NCBI GenBank assembly: GCA_000431975.1
Contig: HF988466.1
Coordinates: 1 to 19,368, forward strand
DNA length: 19,368 nt
Direction of reading: 5' to 3'
From: Prevotella sp. CAG:924
Lineage (GTDB): Bacteria; Bacteroidota; Bacteroidia; Bacteroidales; Bacteroidaceae
In this document: piece by piece, positions 6,379-15,014 of the stretch
How the letters are laid out: the number at the start of each line of letters is the position of its first letter
How positions within the stretch are numbered: the stretch's first letter is position 1
Position numbers and translations under genes: made by a program
The notes under the pieces: generated by a model
The model's input: the letters and a program-made list of their open reading frames with translations, nothing else
Told to the model about the DNA's origin: nothing
Database searches by the model: none

Positions 6379-7983
6379 TTATTTCAAATCATACACCAGT
6401 GTGCTCACCGAACGTGCCGGCAGAATTGTAGTTTCATAGCTGGGCACACGCTTCAGATCAAGCGTATTGGAGGTGACATACTCAACTGGGTTTTCGGCTG
6501 TTTTTCCCCCGATGGTGATCGTAGGCTCCACCTTTACACTCTTATGCTTCGTGTTGGTGATCACCACAACGAGTTTGTCCTTCTCCGGCGATACATAAGC
6601 TGATGCGAAGAGGCTATGGTCAGTAATGGGCAATGTGATGTCGATACGCTGATAGCCGGGCCGGATGAAAAGACTATAGTTGCCGAGCACCCAAAGGTTC
6701 TTACCCGATGACGCAGTTCCACCCTCGGTGAGCTGACCATAGTCACCCGACTGAGGCACAAGACGGATGAGATAGAAACGCGATTTCTGGCTCCAGCGCT
6801 CACAAGAGCAGGATGTCCAGTACGACCACGAACTGACATTAGCTACTGTAAGATCATTGTGCATCACCTCCGACATGGCAAGAGCCAGATCCATATACGA
6901 AGCAGCATCATAATTCTCAAAGAAATCATACCTGTCACTCAACATACTCCATTCTGTCTGCCAAAGTTTCAGTCCATGTTTCGTTGCTACATCAGCGGCA
7001 GCCTGACGCGACCGCTGCAACTCATCCCACGATGTGTCGAGCCAATAGCTATGCGCACAAAGCAGAGCAGGCATGTGCTGGAGATTACCAATGTAGTTAG
7101 GTGATGAACTATCGAAGAAATCATCGGCCACACGGCTGCGGCCACTTCCCGCATCGCCTGCTGTCTCATAGAGATAGTTCCACTTGCCAGCCTCGGCAAG
7201 GAGCATTTTGGTATCCGACAGGTTATGAGCTGTAAGAGCGGCATCAAGCGAACGGGCCACACGGGCCACCTGACTGTTCTGCCAGCCTGATCCTTCCTGC
7301 CCTCCATCCCAATTATACTGAGGCTCATTCACAGGACTGATATATGTCACAGGATAACCAGCCTGCTGAAAATGCTCAGCTACCGTGGCAAGAAAGTCGC
7401 CGAACTTGTCATAGCAATCATCCCTCAAATTACTCTGATCGCCACTATTGGAAAAGCCTTTTCCATTCTTCGTGTAATATACAGGTGGTGTATTGGAAAA
7501 GAACACGAAATCCTGTACACCATATTTTTTGGCCTGTTCCATGAAATAACGCTGACCGGAACATTTGCTCCAGTTATATGAACCGTCAGCCGAGAGATAG
7601 CATTCCACACGACGCTCTTTGCTATCATCAGCAATACCACTATCACTGCCTTGCTCTGCCGTACCGCCTCCAATGTTGACACGCCATTGGGACAAGCCGA
7701 TACCTTCAGGCTGTCCGTTATCAATCTCCTGCGAAAAAAGCATCTTGGCAATAGCAGACTTCTGCTGGTCGCTCCAATAACGACCTACATACTCCATATC
7801 CCAGGCATCACTCGATCCAAAGCCATCAATGGTCTGATGAGAAGTAGCATCACTCACGGTCACAGCCATTGTCGTATCTGCCTCTATAGTAAGCTGATAA
7901 TCAGGATGGAATGTTTCTTCATCACTGCAGGCGCCCAAAAGAACAGCTGTGCAGCAAAGGAAAGGTATATATATTTTTCTCAT
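6379..7983 (-). CDS. GH30-family glycoside hydrolase lipoprotein, probably on the cell surface
   Basis: The 534-residue protein has a lipoprotein signal ending LLGAC (C19) followed by SDEE, the acidic stretch linked with surface export in Bacteroidetes, so it is probably displayed on the outer membrane. The barrel starts with IDGFGSSDAW (52-61), includes GIGLSQWRVN and NTPPVYYTKNG, the acid/base E220 in VNEPQYNW and the nucleophile E344 in LWQTEWSM, and closes with LWVLGNYSLFIRPG before the C-terminal beta domain. It is clearly paralogous to the following GH30 gene. The loop after SSWSYW differs strongly: here it is TSCSCERWSQKSR, against RAAGADYKDG in the paralogue, which suggests a different substrate or binding mode. 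As a surface enzyme it is the likely first cutter of the polymer. It lies 131 bp after susD, with a terminator and promoter in that gap. Confidence 0.88.
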   Translation of the reverse strand: MRKIYIPFLCCTAVLLGACSDEETFHPDYQLTIEADTTMAVTVSDATSHQTIDGFGSSDAWDMEYVGRYWSDQQKSAIAKMLFSQEIDNGQPEGIGLSQWRVNIGGGTAEQGSDSGIADDSKERRVECYLSADGSYNWSKCSGQRYFMEQAKKYGVQDFVFFSNTPPVYYTKNGKGFSNSGDQSNLRDDCYDKFGDFLATVAEHFQQAGYPVTYISPVNEPQYNWDGGQEGSGWQNSQVARVARSLDAALTAHNLSDTKMLLAEAGKWNYLYETAGDAGSGRSRVADDFFDSSSPNYIGNLQHMPALLCAHSYWLDTSWDELQRSRQAAADVATKHGLKLWQTEWSMLSDRYDFFENYDAASYMDLALAMSEVMHNDLTVANVSSWSYWTSCSCERWSQKSRFYLIRLVPQSGDYGQLTEGGTASSGKNLWVLGNYSLFIRPGYQRIDITLPITDHSLFASAYVSPEKDKLVVVITNTKHKSVKVEPTITIGGKTAENPVEYVTSNTLDLKRVPSYETTILPARSVSTLVYDLK

Positions 7984-8008
7984 AATGTTATAGATTGTAT
8001 ATTTTGCT

Positions 8009-8039
8009 CAAAAATATCGGATTCAGTTTTCAGTTCAAT
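8009..8039 (-). promoter_or_regulatory. Candidate internal promoter for the GH30-GH30(-GH51) genes
   Basis: On the - strand ATTG (8039-8036) is followed after exactly 19 nt by TATTTTTG (8016-8009), a full match to the -7 consensus TAnnTTTG. The leader would be about 20 nt. It comes straight after the terminator behind susD, so the enzyme genes may be transcribed partly on their own. Confidence 0.5.
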
Positions 8040-8055
8040 AATATAATCCCTTTTT

Positions 8056-8105
8056 AAAAACGGAGACCTGGGTCTCAGCCATTAAATAGCTAGCCCCAGG
8101 CCTCC
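8056..8105 (-). terminator. Intrinsic terminator/attenuator behind susD
   Basis: In - strand RNA GGAGGCCUGGG (8105-8095) pairs with CCCAGGUCUCC (8072-8062), 11 pairs including one G-U, followed by GUUUUU (8061-8056). A competing local hairpin GAGACC/GGTCTC (8063-8076) lies within. The tail is short, so read-through is likely. Confidence 0.65.
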
Positions 8106-8114
8106 AGATAATTA

Positions 8115-9728
8115 TTAATATCCCGGATTCTGCTCAATAGATCCGTTCGACATCGTAATCTCCGAGTTAGGAATGGGGAAGAGCTCATCACGTCCCTCCT
8201 TGAAGTAATAACCCTTATTGGAATTCTCCTGCTGGTTGGTCGTCTCATACTCATCAGTCGACTCTTCCAGATTATAACGTACGAAAGAACCATTGGGACC
8301 CATCAAATTATCGATAGCCGGTTTGCCGTTATCATCTTTCCAGCGACGGAGATCGAACAGACGGTTATTCTCCAAAGCAAGCTCCAGACGACGCTCCAAA
8401 CGGATGGCGTCACGAAGTTCCTTACCCGTAGAGGTTACATCGGCAAGCTTGGCACGATGACGAACCTGATTGAGTGCCCACTGAGCCTCACTGTCGTTAC
8501 CAAGGGCATTCTCCACCTCTGCATACATCAGCAACACATCAGCATAGCGAAGCAGACGGTAATTCAAGGGAATGTGGGGGGCATCATAGGGGTCAGGACG
8601 CTTGGCTACAGGAATATAGAGCTTCATGTTGCAACGTCCGCTCTTATGCTTACTGGCTGAAACGATATAAGGATTATCTGCATTCCATGTCGGATCACCA
8701 GGCACATAGGTAGCACCATCCTTAAGAATGGTGTAACGCAGACGCAAGGTGTCGCCGGCATCCTTGAAAGCCTTCTCCAGATGACTGGTAGGCATACCCC
8801 ATGACCAACCAGAGTCATCACGTGATCCTACCACTACAGAGATACGTTCTCCAAGATTATAAGTGATCTCATTGTTAGTCTGAATCTCAAAGAGACTCTC
8901 CTCACTGTTATTGTGATCTATCGACCATACATCACCGAAGTTCTCAAGCAACTTGTACTCCGGAGTATTGCCACTATACTGGCCACGGCAGCAGAGATCC
9001 TGCAGCAGTGCCTCAGCCTCTTTGTACTTCTCCTGATAGAGATACACTTTAGCCAGTAATCCCTTGGCTGCTCCGCTGGTAGCACGTCCGAGATCAGAAG
9101 AACTCTGCTCTGCACGCTTGGGCAATACCTTGATAGCATCCAACAGATCTTTCTCGATAACAACATAAGTCTCTTCTTTCGAGGCACGAGTGATACCTTG
9201 AATCTCTTCCGGCATCTTCAACCCCATTACAAGAGGTACTCCTCCGAAATTACGGAGCAGGTCGAAATACTGGAAGGCACGCAGGAACTTAGCCTCACCT
9301 ACATAACGGGCACGCAATGTGGTGTCATTGAATGCCACTGCCGGGATACGTTCAATGGCAATGTTGCAACGCAGGATTCCCTTATAACGATACTGCCAGA
9401 AGTTCTGGGCACAGTTACCTGCATTAATCGTATTACCTGTATAGTGGGCCAAATCGCGATACTCTCCAGGATCCTGGGTGGTGTTACCCATCCATTCATC
9501 ATCGGTGCACATATCACCACAAACATAGAATTTATAGATCTGCCACCAATCATCAAATGCCAGCGACTGATAGCATCCTGTAACTTGTCTGGCACACTCG
9601 TCCTCATTCGAGAAATAATTTCCTAAATCCTGCTGGCCCAAAACCGGTTCGTCAAGGAAGTCGGAGCAGGAGGTTGAACCAACCATCACTGCTGCAGCCA
9701 TCATGAGACCTGTAATATATTTTTTCAT
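8115..9728 (-). CDS. susD: SusD/RagB-family glycan-binding lipoprotein
   Basis: A 537-residue outer-membrane lipoprotein that forms the lid on the SusC transporter and binds glycan at the cell surface. The signal peptide ends STSC (C21), followed by SDFLDEP, the typical start of mature SusD proteins. The helical TPR-like body is evident from YVGEAKFLRAFQYFDLLRNFGGVPLV and AKGLLAKVYLYQEKYKEAEALL. The C-terminal signature runs through RRLELALENNRLFDLRRW and ends ELFPIPNSEI with IEQNPGY at the very end. Length is typical. It is co-transcribed with susC, whose stop lies 29 bp upstream of its ATG. The gene symbol is used in the generic sense (SusD-like); this is not the starch-system protein itself. 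Confidence 0.95.
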   Translation of the reverse strand: MKKYITGLMMAAAVMVGSTSCSDFLDEPVLGQQDLGNYFSNEDECARQVTGCYQSLAFDDWWQIYKFYVCGDMCTDDEWMGNTTQDPGEYRDLAHYTGNTINAGNCAQNFWQYRYKGILRCNIAIERIPAVAFNDTTLRARYVGEAKFLRAFQYFDLLRNFGGVPLVMGLKMPEEIQGITRASKEETYVVIEKDLLDAIKVLPKRAEQSSSDLGRATSGAAKGLLAKVYLYQEKYKEAEALLQDLCCRGQYSGNTPEYKLLENFGDVWSIDHNNSEESLFEIQTNNEITYNLGERISVVVGSRDDSGWSWGMPTSHLEKAFKDAGDTLRLRYTILKDGATYVPGDPTWNADNPYIVSASKHKSGRCNMKLYIPVAKRPDPYDAPHIPLNYRLLRYADVLLMYAEVENALGNDSEAQWALNQVRHRAKLADVTSTGKELRDAIRLERRLELALENNRLFDLRRWKDDNGKPAIDNLMGPNGSFVRYNLEESTDEYETTNQQENSNKGYYFKEGRDELFPIPNSEITMSNGSIEQNPGY

Positions 9729-9757
9729 TGTTGTCGTATTTATTTGTTTATGAATAA

Positions 9758-12700
9758 TTAGAAGTTGAGATTCACGCCAAAGAGGAAGGTACGTGGGTTA
9801 GGATAACCTGTAGTATCGATACCTGCCTCTGTTACGCTACCCATTGAGGCTGTCTCAGGATCCTCACCACTGTAACCGGTAATGGTGAAGAGGTTCTGAG
9901 CCGAGATGGAAACACGCAATGACATCTTATTGTTAAACCACTGGCGAGGCAGTGTATATCCTATCTGCAGCAACTTGCAACGGAAATATGAACCATCCTC
10001 AACAAAGAAAGTAGACGGACGCTTGTAATTCATATTGGCATCGTTAACTGACAGACGAGGTATCTTATTGCTGGTTCCCTCACCGTGCCAAGACTTATTG
10101 TAGGTACCGGCATAGACATTCTGACCGTTCACTCCCGAGTAACGGCCCCAGTTCTGGTTGAAGATATCGTTACCGACAGTGCCATAGAAGTTTGCGACGA
10201 AGTCAAAGTTCTTCCATGAAGCATTTAAGTTCAGGCCGATCATCAGATCAGGCCATGGGCTTCCGATATATGTCTTATCCTTCTCGTCAATCACACCGTC
10301 ATGATTAAGATCCTTGTATCGGATATCACCAGGCTGTGCATTGGGCTGCATGGGAACGCCATGCTCATTAGTATAAGAAGTAACCTCCGTCTGATTCTGG
10401 AAAAGACCATCAGCTACATATCCATAGAAGAGGCTCAACTCATGTCCTTCCTCATTACGTATGATATAATCACCATTGAAACTACCTGAGTAGATAGGCT
10501 CACCAAGGAACTTCACAGCCTTATTGACTGTATGCGAGAGATTTACGCCGATACCATACTGGAAGTCACGTACCTGGTCATTCCAGTTCACGCTCAACTC
10601 CCATCCATTAGCTTTAACACTACCTACATTTTGCCACATCTGTCCGTTCCACATAGGATAACCAAGTACAAGCAAGTTGTCCTTCAGCATGAGCATATCA
10701 TGAGACTTCTTCTCAAAATAATCGGCAGTGATCTTCAAACGGTTCTTGAGTAATGACATATCGATACCGACATTCCAGTCTTCTACTGTTTCCCATCTTA
10801 CACCCGAGTTGCCAATAGATCCGACAGCAGTACCAACCGTACGTACGGCATCACTACCAAAGACATAATCGGCAGCACCGATAGAAGAGATATAAGCAGA
10901 GTTGTCAATATTCTGATTACCTACCTTACCCCAACCGGCACGGATCTTCAGGTCATCAAAGATATGCTGATTCTTCATGAACGGCTCTCCCGTGACACGC
11001 CATGCACCCGACACAGCCGGGAATGTGGCATACTTGCTACCCTTCGGGAACTTAGAGCTACCGTCAACACGGATAGAAGCAGTAAGATAATAACGTTCGT
11101 CATAGTTATACATCACACGACCCAGATAAGAGATCAGTGAGCTGTAGGAATTAGTGCCGTACGCCTTCATATTCTTTGTTCCGGCACTGACGAAACGCAT
11201 ATCCTCTACATTGGAAGGAATATTCTCTGCATAAGCAGAAGCCCAATAATCCTGGAAGCGCTCCATCGTATAACCGGCCATCACATTGAGATTATGCTTC
11301 TTGGCAATTGTAGTAACATAGGTTGCTGTATTGGTCCAGTTCCAATCCACCCAGTTCTCCATGCGACGTTCTGCATTATTATTAGCGTTCTGCTCCAGGT
11401 TGTCAATGAAGAAATCCGGATTATAAGTATCCGTAAGACGGAAACGTGCATTGATACCAAATTGCGAACGGATCGTCAGACCCTTGATAGGAGTAATGCT
11501 CACATACGGTGTCGCAAGTAATCCATACTCATCTGCATGAGAATCAAGACGATACATAGAGGCTACAGGGTTCCACTCCTGATTGTTGTGTGAACGTGAG
11601 TAATTACTGTATTCATTATCTGTCCATTCGCTCTTGTCACGCATTACAGGAGTAGTAGGATCCATTGCCATAATGGCTCCCATCAAGCCTGGCGTATTAT
11701 TCCAATTCTCGTACTTCGGTGTGAAGTCAACACCAGCCTTTACAACCTTGTTGAAGTTGTACTCCATACTGAATCGTGCCGTCAACTTCTGCCAATCGCC
11801 GACCTTATATTGTGAGTCCTGACGATAGTAGCCGATGTTTGCCGAGTAGATGAGTTTATCGTTACCGCCAGAAAACGCAAAGTCATAATTCTGCTGCAGA
11901 GCGACATCGCGCATACACTCTTCCCACCAGTCAGTGCCTTGTGCATCCGTAATATTCTCAATACCCTTATAGGTGGGTTCATTACCATCATTGATATAGC
12001 GTGCCTTGAACACCTGCTCATATTCGGAAGCTTTAGCAATGTTGGGCTTATTCAGTGTCTGGAAGCCTTCACTGACAGAAGCGGTGAACTTTACCTTTCC
12101 TTTTTGACCTTTCTTCGTTGTGATAAGGATTACACCATTCGAACCACGTGTACCATAGATCGCAGAAGCAGAAGCGTCCTTAAGAACTTGCATCGACTCG
12201 ATATCATTCTGATTCAAGAAATTAATGTTAGTTCCTACCGGCATTCCATCGACAACATAGAGCGGGTCGGTACCATTGATAGTGGAAGCGCCACGGATGA
12301 TAACACGGGGCGATGAGCCAGGACTTCCGGAATTGCTGATCTGCACACCGTTAACCTGTCCTTGCAAAGCATTCATCACATTACCGGTAGAGAGCTTCTC
12401 CAGCTTATCTCCCTTGATGGCGGAGATACTACTCGTCAGATCACTCTTCTTCGCAGTACCATAACCAATAACTACAACCTCATTCAGATCGTTGGCGTCG
12501 TCATTTAAAACGATATTAAGCTGTGAGCGGCCATCAACTTTCACATCCTGTGACTTGTATCCTACCATGGAGAAACGCAATAAGGCATTTTTATCCACAC
12601 TGAGGGTGAAACGACCGTCAAGATCGGTGACTGCACCAATACTCGTTCCGGGTATCTGTACCGTCACACCGATAAGTGGCTCATGATCGGACTGTCCCAC

Positions 12701-12784
12701 AACGGTACCCGTCACATTTATCTTTTGCGCGTACGAACTCATAGTAAGCATCGTCGCTGCTATGGCTAATGTTATTTTCTTCAT
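9758..12784 (-). CDS. susC: SusC/RagA-family TonB-dependent outer-membrane transporter
   Basis: A 1008-residue beta-barrel importer that takes up oligosaccharides using energy passed on by TonB. It starts with a signal peptide (MKKITLAIAATML, cleavage near A19). A carboxypeptidase-D-regulatory-like beta-sandwich follows (about 21-100, with VTGTVVG and GAVTDLDGRFTL). Next is the SusC linker motif EVVVIGYGTAKKSDLT, and then the plug, with VIIRGASTINGTDPLYVVDGMP and VLKDASASAIYGTRGSNGVILITTKKG. The remainder is the 22-strand barrel, ending on the terminal phenylalanine of GVNLNF that barrel-insertion machinery recognises. No N-terminal STN domain is visible, so direct anti-sigma signalling is not expected; control is by the HTCS. 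It sits between the SGBP gene (98 bp before) and susD (29 bp after). The symbol is generic. Confidence 0.95.
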   Translation of the reverse strand: MKKITLAIAATMLTMSSYAQKINVTGTVVGQSDHEPLIGVTVQIPGTSIGAVTDLDGRFTLSVDKNALLRFSMVGYKSQDVKVDGRSQLNIVLNDDANDLNEVVVIGYGTAKKSDLTSSISAIKGDKLEKLSTGNVMNALQGQVNGVQISNSGSPGSSPRVIIRGASTINGTDPLYVVDGMPVGTNINFLNQNDIESMQVLKDASASAIYGTRGSNGVILITTKKGQKGKVKFTASVSEGFQTLNKPNIAKASEYEQVFKARYINDGNEPTYKGIENITDAQGTDWWEECMRDVALQQNYDFAFSGGNDKLIYSANIGYYRQDSQYKVGDWQKLTARFSMEYNFNKVVKAGVDFTPKYENWNNTPGLMGAIMAMDPTTPVMRDKSEWTDNEYSNYSRSHNNQEWNPVASMYRLDSHADEYGLLATPYVSITPIKGLTIRSQFGINARFRLTDTYNPDFFIDNLEQNANNNAERRMENWVDWNWTNTATYVTTIAKKHNLNVMAGYTMERFQDYWASAYAENIPSNVEDMRFVSAGTKNMKAYGTNSYSSLISYLGRVMYNYDERYYLTASIRVDGSSKFPKGSKYATFPAVSGAWRVTGEPFMKNQHIFDDLKIRAGWGKVGNQNIDNSAYISSIGAADYVFGSDAVRTVGTAVGSIGNSGVRWETVEDWNVGIDMSLLKNRLKITADYFEKKSHDMLMLKDNLLVLGYPMWNGQMWQNVGSVKANGWELSVNWNDQVRDFQYGIGVNLSHTVNKAVKFLGEPIYSGSFNGDYIIRNEEGHELSLFYGYVADGLFQNQTEVTSYTNEHGVPMQPNAQPGDIRYKDLNHDGVIDEKDKTYIGSPWPDLMIGLNLNASWKNFDFVANFYGTVGNDIFNQNWGRYSGVNGQNVYAGTYNKSWHGEGTSNKIPRLSVNDANMNYKRPSTFFVEDGSYFRCKLLQIGYTLPRQWFNNKMSLRVSISAQNLFTITGYSGEDPETASMGSVTEAGIDTTGYPNPRTFLFGVNLNF

Positions 12785-12832
12785 TTTTCTTGGATATACT
12801 GATTATTGTTATTCTCACTCCGTAAGTTCCCC

Positions 12833-12858
12833 GCAGAGACAGTCTTAACCATCTCTGC
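12833..12858 (-). other. Small hairpin between the SGBP gene and susC
   Basis: GCAGAGA (12833-12839) pairs exactly with TCTCTGC (12852-12858), with a 12-nt loop, 24 bp behind the SGBP stop. It lacks a U-rich tail on the - strand, so it is more likely a processing or stability element than a terminator. Confidence 0.4.
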
Positions 12859-12882
12859 TATAGGGTCTTAACGGATTACAGC

Positions 12883-14352
12883 TTATTTCACGAGATAGAA
12901 TCTCGAACGGAGCAATTCTGTATCGAACTCAAAGCGATAAGTACCGTCTGTCGGAACAGTCACCTTCGTCATATTGTTTCCTCCATTCTTCGTGTTATAC
13001 TCATTCTCCTTTGAGTCATTATTGCCATTCTCAAAGCGCCAATAAGGTTCTATCCACCATCCGGAAGCATCCTTTGGAGTAATCGTGAATTCCACCTCCG
13101 TGCCCTTTGTGAGTTTGCACTCTGTATAGAATAAATATTTATTCTTGGCATCCTGTGTCAGCAAAAGAGGATCAGCCGTTGACCAATTGCCTACTCCTGG
13201 CAAACCGGCTCCAGCCAAAGCCAGCTGGTAAGTCTCGTCAATGCCATTGATTGTCACATGCTCACCCTGCGGGAAAGGTGTCGACTTCGGCGTATAAGTG
13301 CTCACACTATATTCACCGGTAACAGCATTAAACTTAATCTCATAATAACCCACTTCGGGAAGCACAATCGGTTGTGCCTGTGAAGGATCGCTGGTCAATG
13401 TATTGTTCGTATTGGGATCAATACCAAAACAAATAGGATTGAAATCGGTCTTCTGAGGAATAAAGCGAATACCCGTACCAGCCTTCTGATTATAATAATG
13501 TGCAGTGTACTGATAAGAACCGGTGTGCTCAATCAGCATAGGAACACCGAACAGATCGCTGGTAAGTTGCGAAGCATCTGTAATATCGGCCAGATACATC
13601 TTCTCAAAATCAGGCATCTCAGAAACATTGATTGTAGAGGTCGACGTAGCTGTATTGTCAGAAGTATCACCTACTGTAAGAGTCATCTCATAGCTCGTTT
13701 CTGTCTGAGGCAGGGTGTACACCTTCTTAAAATCATACGCTGTACCACTAATGGTTACGCTGTCATTGATGCCAAGACCTGGAACTGATACCTTAATATA
13801 TTTAAGGGCCTTATTATCACTCATTGAGCAATTGAGTGTCAGCTTCGGATTCTGAAGCAACACCGTTATATTCTGTGAAGGAGCAGAAGTAAATTCTGGC
13901 GCCGTAAAGTCACCATCAGGACTGATAAGCTGCTCCACAACTGTAGTGTTGCCAACAACATCTTCTGCCGTGATCTCTACAGGGAACTGCATATTTTCTG
14001 TCCAGTCTGCTGATGCCGTATAATTATATGCGAGCTGGTAAGTGTGGAAAAGGGTGTCTGGATAAAGTTCTAGAAGGTTGATCGTTTTGTCCAAGTTCAT
14101 TCCGTCATTAACAAGACGGATAGAACGGATGCCGTCAGCATCAGTCACCTCTCCAGCGATGGTGAATTCACGACCCGGCTCAGTCTGCAAATGATCCGTA
14201 GCCAGGGTGATGACCGGGTTTTGATCATCTACCGCCGTAAAATTGCCATCGTCGTCAGAGCACGACTGAAGCCCCAAGCCTACCACTGCCATTAAGGTAG
14301 CAGCAAAAGCGGTGCTACGATGCACCACGATGTTTTTCCATTGCTTGTTCAT
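12883..14352 (-). CDS. SusE/F-like surface glycan-binding lipoprotein (SGBP)
   Basis: The 489-residue protein has a lipoprotein signal ending LQSC (C31) followed by SDDDG, an acidic export signal for the outer surface. The rest is beta-rich with no enzyme motifs: an Ig-like domain (about 40-140, with GEVTDADGIRSI), a second one (about 148-245, with SDNKALKYIKVSVPG), a middle domain with FGVPMLIEHTGSYQYTAHYY and GTGIRFIPQKTDF, and a C-terminal domain rich in aromatic residues (WWIEPYWRF) ending DGTYRFEFDTELLRSRFYLVK. Repeated domains held away from the membrane fit an SGBP that presents glycan to SusC/D. The C-terminal aromatic cluster is the likely binding site, which is inference. It is the first gene of the operon, ahead of susC, whereas in many PULs the SusE-like gene follows susD. 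A DUF-type Pfam name cannot be confirmed by eye. Confidence 0.82.
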   Translation of the reverse strand: MNKQWKNIVVHRSTAFAATLMAVVGLGLQSCSDDDGNFTAVDDQNPVITLATDHLQTEPGREFTIAGEVTDADGIRSIRLVNDGMNLDKTINLLELYPDTLFHTYQLAYNYTASADWTENMQFPVEITAEDVVGNTTVVEQLISPDGDFTAPEFTSAPSQNITVLLQNPKLTLNCSMSDNKALKYIKVSVPGLGINDSVTISGTAYDFKKVYTLPQTETSYEMTLTVGDTSDNTATSTSTINVSEMPDFEKMYLADITDASQLTSDLFGVPMLIEHTGSYQYTAHYYNQKAGTGIRFIPQKTDFNPICFGIDPNTNNTLTSDPSQAQPIVLPEVGYYEIKFNAVTGEYSVSTYTPKSTPFPQGEHVTINGIDETYQLALAGAGLPGVGNWSTADPLLLTQDAKNKYLFYTECKLTKGTEVEFTITPKDASGWWIEPYWRFENGNNDSKENEYNTKNGGNNMTKVTVPTDGTYRFEFDTELLRSRFYLVK

Positions 14353-14596
14353 AGTTGTTCAGATGGTTTTTAATTAAATAGTTAACACAGTCTTTTTCTC
14401 AACTGCCTTGTTGTCTCGTTCATTTACGTATATACCTATATATAATAGGTGCAAAATGCATATCTCATAGAATCGTTTCTGTAGACGACATAATGGTCTA
14501 TTTAACCTGTCTGCCTATTTCCAGATTATATTGCAAAGACACACTAGGCGGTTTTTCATATTTCCGCGTTTAATATAGGTAACTTAAATTATGTTG

Positions 14597-14627
14597 CAAA
14601 GATACATACTGCTTGATTTACATCAAC
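14597..14627 (-). promoter_or_regulatory. Likely main PUL promoter
   Basis: On the - strand GTTG (14627-14624) is followed after 19 nt by TATCTTTG (14604-14597), a full -7 match with the expected spacing and a near-match at -33. Transcription would begin near 14590. The first operator-like repeat touches the upstream edge of the -33 element, as expected for a promoter that needs an AraC-type activator. Confidence 0.65.
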
Positions 14628-14708
14628 TGACAAATCGTTCAAACATACCGATAAATCGTTCATAATTAATAAATACCAACGTAATTACCACCATTGAACG
14701 ATTTGTCA
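14628..14708. promoter_or_regulatory. Operator-like repeat array, probable HTCS binding sites
   Basis: Three copies of GA(C/T)AAATCGTTCA are present: 14629-14641 and 14650-14662 as direct repeats starting 21 bp apart (two helical turns), and 14695-14707 inverted. The outer two extend to a perfect 15-bp inverted repeat (14628-14642 with 14694-14708). Position right behind the promoter and spacing on one helix face fit binding by the AraC-type domain of the adjacent HTCS. The assignment is inferred from position. Confidence 0.7.
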
Positions 14709-14982
14709 TCTCAAAGAGAGATTATAGTTCATAAATCTATTTTCACATTGATAATCAACAAGATACAGTAGCTCAAATTCTCCGTTTCCCGTTGAAATAT
14801 TTCGTTCTGAATAGCTATTCATTCCTCTAAAATCCACTCAAACACATTTCTTACCTAAAAGATACAAAAAGTCAGCAGAAAATATAAAGAATGAGAACCA
14901 TAACTGTCTCATCCGTATCGGCAACAAGAGAAAAATGAAAAAAAAATTCTGACTATGCAGTCTTTATCTGCAGGGAAATCCG

Positions 14983-14990
14983 TAATTTCG
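14983..14990 (+). promoter_or_regulatory. Possible -7 element of the HTCS gene
   Basis: TAATTTCG has one mismatch to TAnnTTTG and would start transcription some 20 nt before the ATG at 15015. No good -33 element is seen at the right distance. The call is weak. Confidence 0.25.
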
Positions 14991-15014
14991 CAACTGAAAA
15001 CATGACTATGCTAT

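Larger units (their letters stand above)
14353..15014. other. Divergent control region between the PUL operon and the HTCS gene
   Basis: This 662-bp AT-rich region has no coding frame of note. It contains the likely PUL promoter and the AAATCGTTCA repeat array, listed separately. The PUL-side leader would be about 240 nt and includes a small ACCTAT/ATAGGT hairpin (14434-14450). About 270 bp between the array and the HTCS promoter candidate show no further clear signal. Confidence 0.7.

Noticed and set aside
14534..14541. CAAAGACA, read on the - strand as TGTCTTTG, as a second PUL promoter
   Set aside because: It resembles the -7 element at 14597-14604 but has a G in place of the conserved A, and no -33 element lies 19-21 nt upstream.
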